From an uncultured Bacteroidales bacterium (GTDB lineage Bacteria; Bacteroidota; Bacteroidia; Bacteroidales; UBA932), in contig ONOI01000010.1 in assembly GCA_900319375.1 (NCBI GenBank), positions 1 to 44,989 of the forward strand: 44,989 nt of DNA. Reading direction: 5' to 3'. Below, in pieces: positions 16,258-24,334 of the stretch. The notes below the pieces were generated by a model that was not told the origin of the DNA, did no database searches, and saw only the letters and a program-made list of their open reading frames with translations. Position numbers and translations under genes: made by a program. Position 1 is the first letter of the stretch. Every line of letters begins with the position of its first letter.

Positions 16258-16388
16258 CCTTCCTCATACTTGGGCTTCATGATGGCCTCGTAGACGACAA
16301 GTTTCTTAAGCTCCTTCTTACGGGCTTTCTTGTCCTCTTTGTTCTTCAGGTCCTCGAGGACCTCCGGAGTTTTCTTATTCTTTGTCAT
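16248..16388 (-). CDS. Small basic protein, 46 residues, coupled to the M49 peptidase
   Basis: The frame encodes 46 residues beginning MTKNKKTPEVLEDL and ending PKYEEGLK, about a third lysine, with no cysteine, signal or membrane segment. Its ATG overlaps the stop of the dipeptidyl-peptidase gene in an ATGA (16388-16385), the same coupling used repeatedly in this operon, which is the main reason to accept so short a gene. Its 3' end contains the -33 box of greA. It looks mostly helical and could bind nucleic acid or ribosomes, but that is a guess from charge alone. I do not recognise the family. Confidence 0.75.
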   Translation of the reverse strand: MTKNKKTPEVLEDLKNKEDKKARKKELKKLVVYEAIMKPKYEEGLK

Positions 16389-18373
16389 AGGCTTCCATAT
16401 TTCTTTCCGTACTCCAACTGCTGGGCGAGGAAGTCGTCGGGGTACTCTACCTTATAGTCAACGACTTTTCCGAAGCGCTTTACCGGAACAATTTCAGGAT
16501 TGATAAATCCTCCGTAAGGCTTGAGCTGAAGGGCCTCATAGCGAGCCTTCACTTCCTTATGGAGTTCAGGATCTATGTTTACTGCGTAAGTCTCGATCAG
16601 ATACTTGCCTGCCTTGTAGTCGCCTTCGCTCTTGATGCGCTGGATTTCGGCCAGAAGCTCGGCGAACAGGCCACGCAGTTTCTCGTAATCATTTACCACG
16701 AAATAGGTCTTTCCGTCGCGGACTTTCTTCTCTATAACATTGTCCTTCGCGCCCTTCTCATAACACCACTGGGCGATAAGCTTGCGGTTCTGCATATGGG
16801 CCTCGGTGTTCGGGCGGCCAAGCTCGACTCGGGTAAACTGCGTAAACAGGCCGTTGCGGATATAGCTCGCATACTCGGCCTTGTAGGCATCTTTGTCGGG
16901 CATAATGCCTAACTCAACCATCCTCGGGTCGGCCGTGTAATAAAGGCCGAACAGGTCTGCGCGAGCCTCCTCGAGCGCCGAAGCATACTCGCCCATCGCG
17001 GTAGTGCTGACTCCGGGAAGCAGCTGGCCGGAACCATGCCCAAGGCATTCGTGGAGGTCGGTGTGGACTTCGTCCGCCCACGGGCCGTACTTGCGGACCA
17101 TGGCCTTTTCCTCGTCGTCCCATGCGAACTCGTCGAGCATGTTCTTCGGCGATTCCTGAGCCGCATAGTCGTAGGCGTGGGTGATGTTGGCGATAGTCAC
17201 GCTCTTCGAGCCATACTCCTTGCGGATCCAGTCCGCGTTAGGGAGGTTGATTCCGATCGGGGTCGAAGGATAGCTGTCGCCGGCAAGGCAGACGGCATTG
17301 ATGACCTTCGCGCTGACGCCCTTTACCTCCTTCTTGCGGAAGCGCGGGTCTACAGGCGAGTTGTCTTCGAACCACTGCGCGTTCTTCGAGATAGTCTCCG
17401 TGCGGCGCGAGGCTTCGAAGTCCTTGATATTGACATAGCCTTCCCAAGAACCCTTACGACCGAGAGGGTCGTTATAATCTTCGATAAAGCCGTTGATGAA
17501 ATCGACCGTACCGATCGTGTCCTTCACCCACTCGATATTAAACTCGTCCCACACGCGCAGGTCACCGGTCTCGTAGTACTTGATAAGGAGCGCGAGAGCG
17601 TTCTTCTGGATGTCGTTCTCGGCAACCTCGGCCGCTTTTGCCAGCTCTTCGCAGATATGGCTGATAGCGCCATCGTACAGGCCGCCCTTCTTCCAGGGAA
17701 GTTCGACGATCTTGCCGTCCTGCTTGACGACCTTGGTGTTAAGGCCATAGGCTATCGGGCGAGGATCGCCCTTTACTTCAATGCTTTCGTAGTATTTCTC
17801 CACTTCTTCGCGGGTAACTCCGTCGTAGAAGTTAACGGCCGAAAGCTTTACGATATCACCGCTCGTTTCGGTTGAGCGGCGCTGAAGGCCCTTGGTCTTG
17901 TCGTAGACATAGCTTGCGATAGCCGCATTCTCTCCAACTGAAGAGAGCAGGCTCTCGAAATACTCCCTGCTGCAATCAGGAAAGATCTTATCTTCGGCGT
18001 AGTGATGATGTACTCCGTTGGAGAAGAACACGCGCTTTGCATAGACTACGAAAGCGTCCCACTGCTCGCCCTCACGCGCACCCGTGTAATTATTAAGGAT
18101 GTTCTCGAGAGCATGTCTGAGAGTAATATTACCTGCGGAGTTCTGATCCCACAGGATGTCGCGGCCCCACTTAGCCGCTTCTGCGAGGTGATAGCAATAC
18201 TCCTTCTGCTGAAGGGTAAGGTTCTCCCAACCGGGGATAGTATACCTCATCACCTTGAGGTCTGCGAATTCATCTACCAGGTAGCGGAAACCCTCCACCT
18301 TGTCGTTCTTTACTGTGCAAGAAGATGCCATAATAAGTGCTGCCCCGAGGCAGAAAGATATTGTTCTTTTCAT
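16385..18373 (-). CDS. Dipeptidyl-peptidase III-like lipoprotein (family M49)
   Basis: 662 residues. Lipobox MASSC with C19. The M49 zinc motif HECLGH is at 441-446 (H441, H446 ligands, E442 catalytic) and the second motif EEARAD at 468-473 supplies E469. ENTRY to the active-site region with ARADLFGLYY is typical. DPP III removes dipeptides from peptide N-termini. A lipid-anchored, probably periplasmic or surface form fits peptide scavenging in Bacteroidota. It overlaps ribF by ATGA (18373-18370) and the 46-residue gene by ATGA. Confidence 0.93.
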   Translation of the reverse strand: MKRTISFCLGAALIMASSCTVKNDKVEGFRYLVDEFADLKVMRYTIPGWENLTLQQKEYCYHLAEAAKWGRDILWDQNSAGNITLRHALENILNNYTGAREGEQWDAFVVYAKRVFFSNGVHHHYAEDKIFPDCSREYFESLLSSVGENAAIASYVYDKTKGLQRRSTETSGDIVKLSAVNFYDGVTREEVEKYYESIEVKGDPRPIAYGLNTKVVKQDGKIVELPWKKGGLYDGAISHICEELAKAAEVAENDIQKNALALLIKYYETGDLRVWDEFNIEWVKDTIGTVDFINGFIEDYNDPLGRKGSWEGYVNIKDFEASRRTETISKNAQWFEDNSPVDPRFRKKEVKGVSAKVINAVCLAGDSYPSTPIGINLPNADWIRKEYGSKSVTIANITHAYDYAAQESPKNMLDEFAWDDEEKAMVRKYGPWADEVHTDLHECLGHGSGQLLPGVSTTAMGEYASALEEARADLFGLYYTADPRMVELGIMPDKDAYKAEYASYIRNGLFTQFTRVELGRPNTEAHMQNRKLIAQWCYEKGAKDNVIEKKVRDGKTYFVVNDYEKLRGLFAELLAEIQRIKSEGDYKAGKYLIETYAVNIDPELHKEVKARYEALQLKPYGGFINPEIVPVKRFGKVVDYKVEYPDDFLAQQLEYGKKYGSL

Positions 18374-19284
18374 ATCGTAAATATGATATTTTTTGCCGAT
18401 TCCCTGTCCTTCTCGAGCTGATTTTTCAGCTCTTCGAAGGACTTGAAATGGATTTCGTCGCGAAGTTTGCGGACAAAACTCACCTTCAAGTCGAGGCCAT
18501 ATATCTGCTCGTCGAAATCGAAGATATTGGTCTCGATCTTCTCGTTGTGGTCAATGTTGGTCATACCCCACAGCTGCCGCCCTTCAAGTTCGACCCTGCT
18601 CAGATACGCCCCGACTCCCGGAAGACACTTCAGAGGCTCGCGGAGTTTCATGTTAGCCGTCGGGAAACCTATCGTCCGGCCCATCATATTTCCGCTCACG
18701 ACCACCCCGCTCAGGCTGTACTCGTAGCCCAACATCGCGTTCGCAGCTTCAACTTCTCCCGACGCCAGGGCTTTGCGAATTTTCGTCGACGAAATGGTGT
18801 AATCATAGTCGTCACCACCGACCTGATCGGTGGTCCTGGATGCCCGATCGGGGTCGGGCATGACGTGGGGGGATACGACCAGCGCATCGAGACCGGATGC
18901 TTCAGCCAGATCAGCAATTTGACGGGTCGATAGCTGATCTGAGCCGAAGCGGTTGTCATACCCCAGTACGATAGCGGTGACGCCGTAGTCGCGGCGGAGA
19001 AGATCGAGATACTGAGCGGCAGTGAGGGCGGCGAAGTCGCGGGTGAAGGGGACGACCTCTACGCGGTCGACCCCGAGCGAGAGAAGCGCAGCGCGCTTCT
19101 CGTCAAGCGAACTCAGCAGCCTGAGGCCGCGCGGATCCTTTCCAAGAACGACCCGAGGATGGGGCCAGAATGTGATGACGAGACTCTGCTCGCCCCGCTG
19201 ATGTGCGGTCTCAAGCAGAGTCTTTATCACTTCACGGTGTCCGAGATGGACTCCGTCAAAAAAGCCTGTTGCAGCTACAGCCAT
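18370..19284 (-). CDS. ribF: Bifunctional riboflavin kinase/FAD synthetase with REP-encoded insert
   Basis: 304 residues. The FMN adenylyltransferase domain starts almost at once with TGFFDGVHLGHREV (6-19), followed by TFWPHPR and VLGYDNRFG, and SSTKIRKAL (163-171). The riboflavin kinase domain has GRTIGFPTANM, the Gly-rich and PTAN motifs, and GMTNI near 240. It makes FMN and FAD from riboflavin. Residues 141-158 are encoded by a 54-bp pair of inverted palindromes inserted in frame just ahead of the SSTKIR strand; relatives lack this as far as I can recall. The gene overlaps the phosphorylase stop by 10 nt. Confidence 0.95.
   Translation of the reverse strand: MAVAATGFFDGVHLGHREVIKTLLETAHQRGEQSLVITFWPHPRVVLGKDPRGLRLLSSLDEKRAALLSLGVDRVEVVPFTRDFAALTAAQYLDLLRRDYGVTAIVLGYDNRFGSDQLSTRQIADLAEASGLDALVVSPHVMPDPDRASRTTDQVGGDDYDYTISSTKIRKALASGEVEAANAMLGYEYSLSGVVVSGNMMGRTIGFPTANMKLREPLKCLPGVGAYLSRVELEGRQLWGMTNIDHNEKIETNIFDFDEQIYGLDLKVSFVRKLRDEIHFKSFEELKNQLEKDRESAKNIIFTI
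18811..18864. repeat. Inverted pair of REP-like palindromes inside ribF (54 bp, 18 codons)
   Basis: On plus, GTCA, CACCGA, CCTGA, TCGGTG, GTCC (18811-18836). On minus, GTCAT, GCCCGA, CCCC, GATCGGGC, ATCC (18864-18838). The two hairpins face each other around TCCTGGA and the whole pair spans exactly 54 nt from GTCA to TGAC, so the ribF frame is kept. The layout is like a two-REP BIME unit. The same GTCAT...CCCGA...GATCGGG palindrome occurs at 33009-33036. Confidence 0.8.
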
Positions 19285-21830
19285 CTGACGACGGGGAAAT
19301 CCTGACGGTGAGGGAGGAGATCGTTCTTAGGATAGATACGGGTACCTACCTGATACATACCTGTCCTCTCGGGAAGGACCGTCACACGGAAGGTTGCGAT
19401 ACCGTTTTCGAAGCTTACGAGCTCGAAAGGTGCGACTTCCTGAATGTGGTGATTGCCCTTGGCGTCCGTCGAGGTGAAGATCATCTCCACTCCGATGTCT
19501 TCCGGCTTGATACGTCCGAGGTCGATCTGAACCTCACTGAGGAGGAGATTTTCCTGGGAAAGAACGTATGATGCGCTCGGCTGGGTATAGGAGACGATAC
19601 GCATATTGTTCCATTCCTCGGACATGAACTGTTTCCAGTCTGCAATCTCACGGGCTACTGCGGCTCCGTCTGCAGCAAGCTTCGCATAGCGCTCTGCCTG
19701 AGGGACGTAGTACTGGTTGCAGTAGTCTGTAAGCATACGGTTGGTAGTAAAGTTGGAGGCAACCTTAGCGATGGTGTTCTTGATATAGCCTATCCACTTG
19801 ACGGGCAGTCCGGACTGCTTGTCTACGTCGTAGTAATCGGGAGCGATTTCGTTCTCAATAGTGGCATAGATAGTCGCGGCATCAAGCTCGTTCTGATAGT
19901 TCTGGTCGTCGTAGGTGCGCTCCTGAGGGAGAGCCCATCCGGCGTCTTTCTGATATCCCTCAACCCACCAGCCGTCCAGCACGGAGAAGTGCATTACACC
20001 GTTCATCGAAGCCTTTTCTCCGGAGGTACCGGAAGCCTCGAGCGGACGGGTAGGGTTGTTCATCCAGACGTCTACGCCCTGGACAAGCCTCTTTGCGAGG
20101 GTGATATCGTACCCGGGGACGAAGACGATCTTTCCGATAAAGCGGGGATCCTTGCTGATCTCTACGATCTGTTTGATAAGGTCCTGACCTGCACCGTCGG
20201 CGGGATGGGCCTTGCCGGCAAAGATGAACTGAACCGGACACTTAGGGTCGTTGACGATGGCATCGAGCCTGTCGAGGTCGCGGAAAAGGAGGGTTGCCCT
20301 CTTGTAGGTAGCGAAACGGCGGGCGAAGCCGATAGTCAGTACATCGTCGCGAAGAGTCTCCTTGATCGTTACGATCTGGCCCGGAGTGTAGTGTGCGCTG
20401 ATCAGAGGATCCGACAGGCGGTCCTTGACCGACTTGATGAGTTCGGTCTTGAGGATCTTGCGGACATTCCAGATTTCCTCGTCGGGGATATTGTAGATTC
20501 CGTCGAAGCAGCTCTTGTCGTAGTGGGAGGTCTTGAACTCGTCACCGAAGACCTTGGAATGGATAGCCTTCCACTCTTTCGAAGCCCAGGTCGGATAATG
20601 GACACCGTTCGTTACATAGCTGATGTAGAGTTCCTCAGGGAGATAACCGGGATACATCGAAGCGAAGATTTCCTGGCTTACCTTGCCGTGGAGCATCGAA
20701 ACGCCGTTGACGTTCTGGCTCATCGAGGCGGCGAGGGTACTCATCGAGAACTTCTCGTCGTGGTTGTCGGGGTTGATCTTTCCGAGCGCCATGAACTGCC
20801 TCCAGTCGAGGCCGAAGCGGGGGGGATAGTGGCCGAGATACTTGCCGAGCAGGTCCTCGGTAAAGGCGTCGTGGCCGGCGGGAACGGGGGTATGGGTCGT
20901 ATAGAGGGACGAGGCGCGGCAGAGCTCCATGGCTTCGCCGTAGGCATGGTGGCCGTCCAGCATGAACTCGCGCAGCCTCTCGAGGCCGGCGAAGGCGGCA
21001 TGGCCCTCATTGTAATGGTACACGGTGGGGTTGAGGCCGAGGGCGCGAAGGGCGCGTACGCCTCCGATTCCGAGCAGGATCTCCTGCTTGAGGCGGTTCT
21101 CCCAGTCGCCGCCGTAGAGCTGATGCGTTATGGAACGGTCTTCGGGGGAATTGGCTTCGAAATCGGTATCTAGCAGGTAGAGGTCAGTCCTTCCGACCGC
21201 CACCTTCCAGATACGGGCGCTGAGCTGACGTCCGGGGAAAGACATCGAAACTGTCTTCCAGTTCCCGGATTCGTCGAGAACGGGCTCGGCGGGGATCTTC
21301 ATAAAGTCCTGGGCATCGTAACCGGCGACCTGATTGCCCTGGGGAGTCAGGCGCTGGGTGAAGTAACCGTAACGGTAGAGAAGACCTACTGCGACAAGGT
21401 TGACATTCATATCGCTGGTCTCTTTCAGGTAGTCGCCGGCAAGGATGCCAAGACCGCCGGAATAGATCTTCAGCGAGGTATCCAGGCCATACTCCATACA
21501 GAAGTAGCCGACGGAAGGCTCCGTCCTCTGGTTCTTCAGCTCCATGTAGGAGTCGAACTCCTTCATGACGCTGGCGAGACGGCCGAGGAATTCGGCGTCC
21601 TGAGCGAGCTGTTTATATCGTTTGAGGGTTACTTTGTCTAGAATCACCATCGGGTTGTGGCCGGATTTGTGCCACAGGTCGGCGTCGATGCTCTTGAACA
21701 GCGCCTTTGCGCTGTCGTTCCAACACCACCAGAGGTTTTTACACAGGGTTTCGAGCCCCCTGAGTTCCTCGGGAAGGTGACGGGTTACCATCACGCTCTG
21801 CCACGACGGGGTTGCGTTGGGATTGTACAT
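19275..21830 (-). CDS. Alpha-glucan phosphorylase (GT35)
   Basis: 851 residues. The N-terminal DUF3417-like part includes LWWCWNDSAKALF, and the central region YFCMEYGLDTSLKIYSGGLGILAGDYLK is typical of the bacterial/archaeal alpha-glucan phosphorylase branch rather than E. coli GlgP. The PLP lysine is K606 in GTSGEKASMNG, followed by HFSVLDGWWVEGY. It releases glucose-1-phosphate from alpha-1,4-glucan ends. It is in the middle of the glycogen cluster, 17 nt after the GH57 gene, and overlaps ribF by 10 nt. Confidence 0.95.
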   Translation of the reverse strand: MYNPNATPSWQSVMVTRHLPEELRGLETLCKNLWWCWNDSAKALFKSIDADLWHKSGHNPMVILDKVTLKRYKQLAQDAEFLGRLASVMKEFDSYMELKNQRTEPSVGYFCMEYGLDTSLKIYSGGLGILAGDYLKETSDMNVNLVAVGLLYRYGYFTQRLTPQGNQVAGYDAQDFMKIPAEPVLDESGNWKTVSMSFPGRQLSARIWKVAVGRTDLYLLDTDFEANSPEDRSITHQLYGGDWENRLKQEILLGIGGVRALRALGLNPTVYHYNEGHAAFAGLERLREFMLDGHHAYGEAMELCRASSLYTTHTPVPAGHDAFTEDLLGKYLGHYPPRFGLDWRQFMALGKINPDNHDEKFSMSTLAASMSQNVNGVSMLHGKVSQEIFASMYPGYLPEELYISYVTNGVHYPTWASKEWKAIHSKVFGDEFKTSHYDKSCFDGIYNIPDEEIWNVRKILKTELIKSVKDRLSDPLISAHYTPGQIVTIKETLRDDVLTIGFARRFATYKRATLLFRDLDRLDAIVNDPKCPVQFIFAGKAHPADGAGQDLIKQIVEISKDPRFIGKIVFVPGYDITLAKRLVQGVDVWMNNPTRPLEASGTSGEKASMNGVMHFSVLDGWWVEGYQKDAGWALPQERTYDDQNYQNELDAATIYATIENEIAPDYYDVDKQSGLPVKWIGYIKNTIAKVASNFTTNRMLTDYCNQYYVPQAERYAKLAADGAAVAREIADWKQFMSEEWNNMRIVSYTQPSASYVLSQENLLLSEVQIDLGRIKPEDIGVEMIFTSTDAKGNHHIQEVAPFELVSFENGIATFRVTVLPERTGMYQVGTRIYPKNDLLPHRQDFPVVRWL

Positions 21831-21847
21831 AAATTCTTAAGATAATA

Positions 21848-23032
21848 CTACTGTTTTGTTGCTATTGCCTCGTCTACACGGATCTCAAAATCGCTGAGCA
21901 CATTCATGTAGTTGATAAACGCCTCATAGGGCGTATCGTAAGGATTGAAATATTTGTGGACATCGCCGTCGGAGAAGAACTTCGTACACATGTAGTAGAA
22001 GTGATCACTCTCCTGGAGGTGGCCATAGTCGGCCCAGAGGATAGGGTCGTTGAGGATTGCGAGTTTCTCGCCAAGGGCATACACTTTATTGAAAGCGTCT
22101 GCCTGGAGTTCGTTTCCGAGCCAGGCGGTAAGGTCGCGCTCTTCGTCTGCCCACGAAATTGCGTTGGGAACGGAAAGCGGAGCTACCGGCTTGTACTTCG
22201 CTGCGGCCTCGGAAGGGGTCACGAACTCGTACTGCTTGTCGGCAAGGACCTTCTTCGGGAGGGCCTTCATGAACTCGAAGATTCCGGACTCTTCCTTGTT
22301 GTGTTCGCCGAAGGTTTCGTAGTCCATGAAGAGGTTTATCACCTCGCCGGGGGCTGCGTCGAGAGCCTCCTTGAAGGTGTCGGCCGTTACCGCGCCCTGG
22401 GTTCCGAAACGGAAGGCGATATCGTCGCTGAGCATGTAGTTACGCAAGAGCAGTTTCTGATCCTCAACTATGTCGTTTGAATAGATGTAGTTGGGGCTTC
22501 TCCATCCCATGATGTGGCGGGCGCCCTCTGTAAGGACGGTCTTGAAACCCATGTCATAGACCAGCTTTCCGATAGCGTCTGAATAGATGAGCTCGGTGTT
22601 GCGGAAGGCTGTCGGGGTCTGGCCGAAGTAATCCTTTATCGCGGCCTGGTGTTTCAGGACCTGATGACGGAATTCAGCCTCGTTGCCGATACTGGCGAGT
22701 GAGTGATAATAAGTCTCGGAAAGGAACTCCACACAGCCGGTCTTGGCAAGAGCCTGGAAGCTCTCGATCACCTCGGGGGCATACCTGTCGAACTGCTCGA
22801 GAACGGAGCCGGACAGCGAGAAGGCAACTTTCAGTTTACCCTTCGAAGCCTTGATGGCGCCAAGGAGAAGCTCGTTCATCGGGAGGTAGCACTTGCGAGC
22901 CACCCTCTTAAGGATAGTCCTGTTGGCGAAGTCGTCGTAGTAGTGTGAGTCCTTACCGATATCGAAGAAACGGTACTGACGCAGCCTGGTAGGCTGGTGG
23001 ACCTGGAAATACAGACATATAGATTTTGCCAT
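21848..23032 (-). CDS. GH57 alpha-amylase-like glucanotransferase
   Basis: 394 residues, cytoplasmic (no signal). CLYFQVHQP (6-14) is the opening GH57 motif. The probable nucleophile is E147 in FRNTELIYSD and the acid/base D237 in LFMDYETFGEH; ETYYHSLA around 106-113 is also conserved. GH57 members include alpha-amylases, 4-alpha-glucanotransferases and branching enzymes; the short length and the linkage to GT and debranching genes point to intracellular glycogen trimming. The exact reaction is not settled by sequence. Confidence 0.92.
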   Translation of the reverse strand: MAKSICLYFQVHQPTRLRQYRFFDIGKDSHYYDDFANRTILKRVARKCYLPMNELLLGAIKASKGKLKVAFSLSGSVLEQFDRYAPEVIESFQALAKTGCVEFLSETYYHSLASIGNEAEFRHQVLKHQAAIKDYFGQTPTAFRNTELIYSDAIGKLVYDMGFKTVLTEGARHIMGWRSPNYIYSNDIVEDQKLLLRNYMLSDDIAFRFGTQGAVTADTFKEALDAAPGEVINLFMDYETFGEHNKEESGIFEFMKALPKKVLADKQYEFVTPSEAAAKYKPVAPLSVPNAISWADEERDLTAWLGNELQADAFNKVYALGEKLAILNDPILWADYGHLQESDHFYYMCTKFFSDGDVHKYFNPYDTPYEAFINYMNVLSDFEIRVDEAIATKQ

Positions 23033-23044
23033 AACCGTGTGTGT

Positions 23045-24334
23045 TTACTTTACGAGTGAATAATAAATGTCCTTGAGCTTTGCAGCTGCGTGGTCCCACT
23101 TGAGGGCGTTGACCTCATCGAAGCCCTTCTTCGCGGCGAAGTCGGCCAGGGCGGGATACTTGATAAGGGCGTAAATGTCGTCAGCCATTGCGTCTACATC
23201 CCAGAAGTTTACCTTGAAGGCATACTTAAGGATTTCGGCCGCACCGGACTGGAAAGAGATAATACTCGGGACGTTGCTTCTCATTGCCTCGAGCGGGGAG
23301 ATACCGAAGGGTTCGCTGACAGACGGCATGATGTAGACGTCGCTGAGGGCGAACATTTTCTGGACGTCGGCTCCGCGAAGGAAGCCGGTGAAGTGGAAGC
23401 GGTCGGAGATGCCGAGCCTGGCCACCTGCCTGATAGCCCTGTTCATCATGTCTCCGCTGCCGGCCATCACGAAACGGACGTTGTCGGTCCTCTTGAGGAC
23501 CTTGGCGGCGGCGTCGATGAAATACTCGGGACCTTTCTGGAAGGTAATACGTCCGAGGAAGGTGACGATCTTGTCTTTCACTCCCCTCTGGATCTCGAGA
23601 TTCTCGCGTCCGCTGAAATCAACCGCGTTGTGGACCGCGATGACCTTCGAAGGGTCGATTCCGTATTTGTTGATGACTATGTTGCGGGTAAGCTCGGAAA
23701 CGGCGACTACCTTGTCTGCTGCTTCCATTCCGCGGCGCTCGATAGCGTAGACGCGCGAGTCGACCATATCATCTGTTCCACGGTCGAAGGAGGTGGCGTG
23801 GACATGGACCACGAGCGGTTTGCCGGTAAGTTCCTTGGCCGCGATTCCGGCAAGGTAGGTAAGCCAGTCATGGGCATGGATCACATCGAACGCATCCTTA
23901 TTCTGCATAGCGATAGTTCCGCCGACCTGGGCGTAGCGGCTCACCTCCTCGAGGAGGTTCGCGCCGTACTTGCCGGAGAACTTGAATTTCTGACCGAAAC
24001 CGATAGTAGTTTCAGTCGTCTTCTTGCGCTTCATCTCCTCGATAGCCTCGAAATACTGGTCGGGATCTACGTAGGGGACGATGTTGGAGTCTACGTTTAT
24101 GAACTTCACCTTATCGAGGAATTCGTCTACCGTCTCACTTACGTTCTGGACGGCGACATCGCTCGCGTTGATGATTCTGGTGCAGGATTGATCTTCATCT
24201 CCGCTGGCCGAGGGCATCACGAACAGAGTCTCGACGCCGTTGTGGGCCAGGCCTTCGACTATTCCTTTGCAGGCGGTTCCAAGTCCGCCGGCGATGTGGG
24301 GAGGAAACTCCCAACCGAACATCAGTACTCTCAT
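23045..24334 (-). CDS. Glycogen synthase-like glycosyltransferase
   Basis: 429 residues, two Rossmann-like domains (GT-B). The N-terminal FGWEFPPHIAGGLGTACKGIVEGL (7-30) resembles the ADP/UDP-glucose binding start of starch/glycogen synthases. VIHAHDWLTYLAG is typical of the acceptor side, and SEPFGISPLEAMRSNVPSI (about 345-363) carries the nucleotide-sugar binding glutamates. It probably extends alpha-1,4-glucan from a nucleotide glucose in the cytoplasm. Donor (ADP- or UDP-glucose) cannot be read from sequence and no glgC is in the window. It overlaps the debranching gene by ATGA. Confidence 0.92.
   Translation of the reverse strand: MRVLMFGWEFPPHIAGGLGTACKGIVEGLAHNGVETLFVMPSASGDEDQSCTRIINASDVAVQNVSETVDEFLDKVKFINVDSNIVPYVDPDQYFEAIEEMKRKKTTETTIGFGQKFKFSGKYGANLLEEVSRYAQVGGTIAMQNKDAFDVIHAHDWLTYLAGIAAKELTGKPLVVHVHATSFDRGTDDMVDSRVYAIERRGMEAADKVVAVSELTRNIVINKYGIDPSKVIAVHNAVDFSGRENLEIQRGVKDKIVTFLGRITFQKGPEYFIDAAAKVLKRTDNVRFVMAGSGDMMNRAIRQVARLGISDRFHFTGFLRGADVQKMFALSDVYIMPSVSEPFGISPLEAMRSNVPSIISFQSGAAEILKYAFKVNFWDVDAMADDIYALIKYPALADFAAKKGFDEVNALKWDHAAAKLKDIYYSLVK

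Noticed and set aside
17250-17275. GATCGGGGTCG inside the M49 gene as another REP copy
   Set aside because: It lacks the GTCAT start and the full palindrome and encodes a normal stretch of the peptidase.
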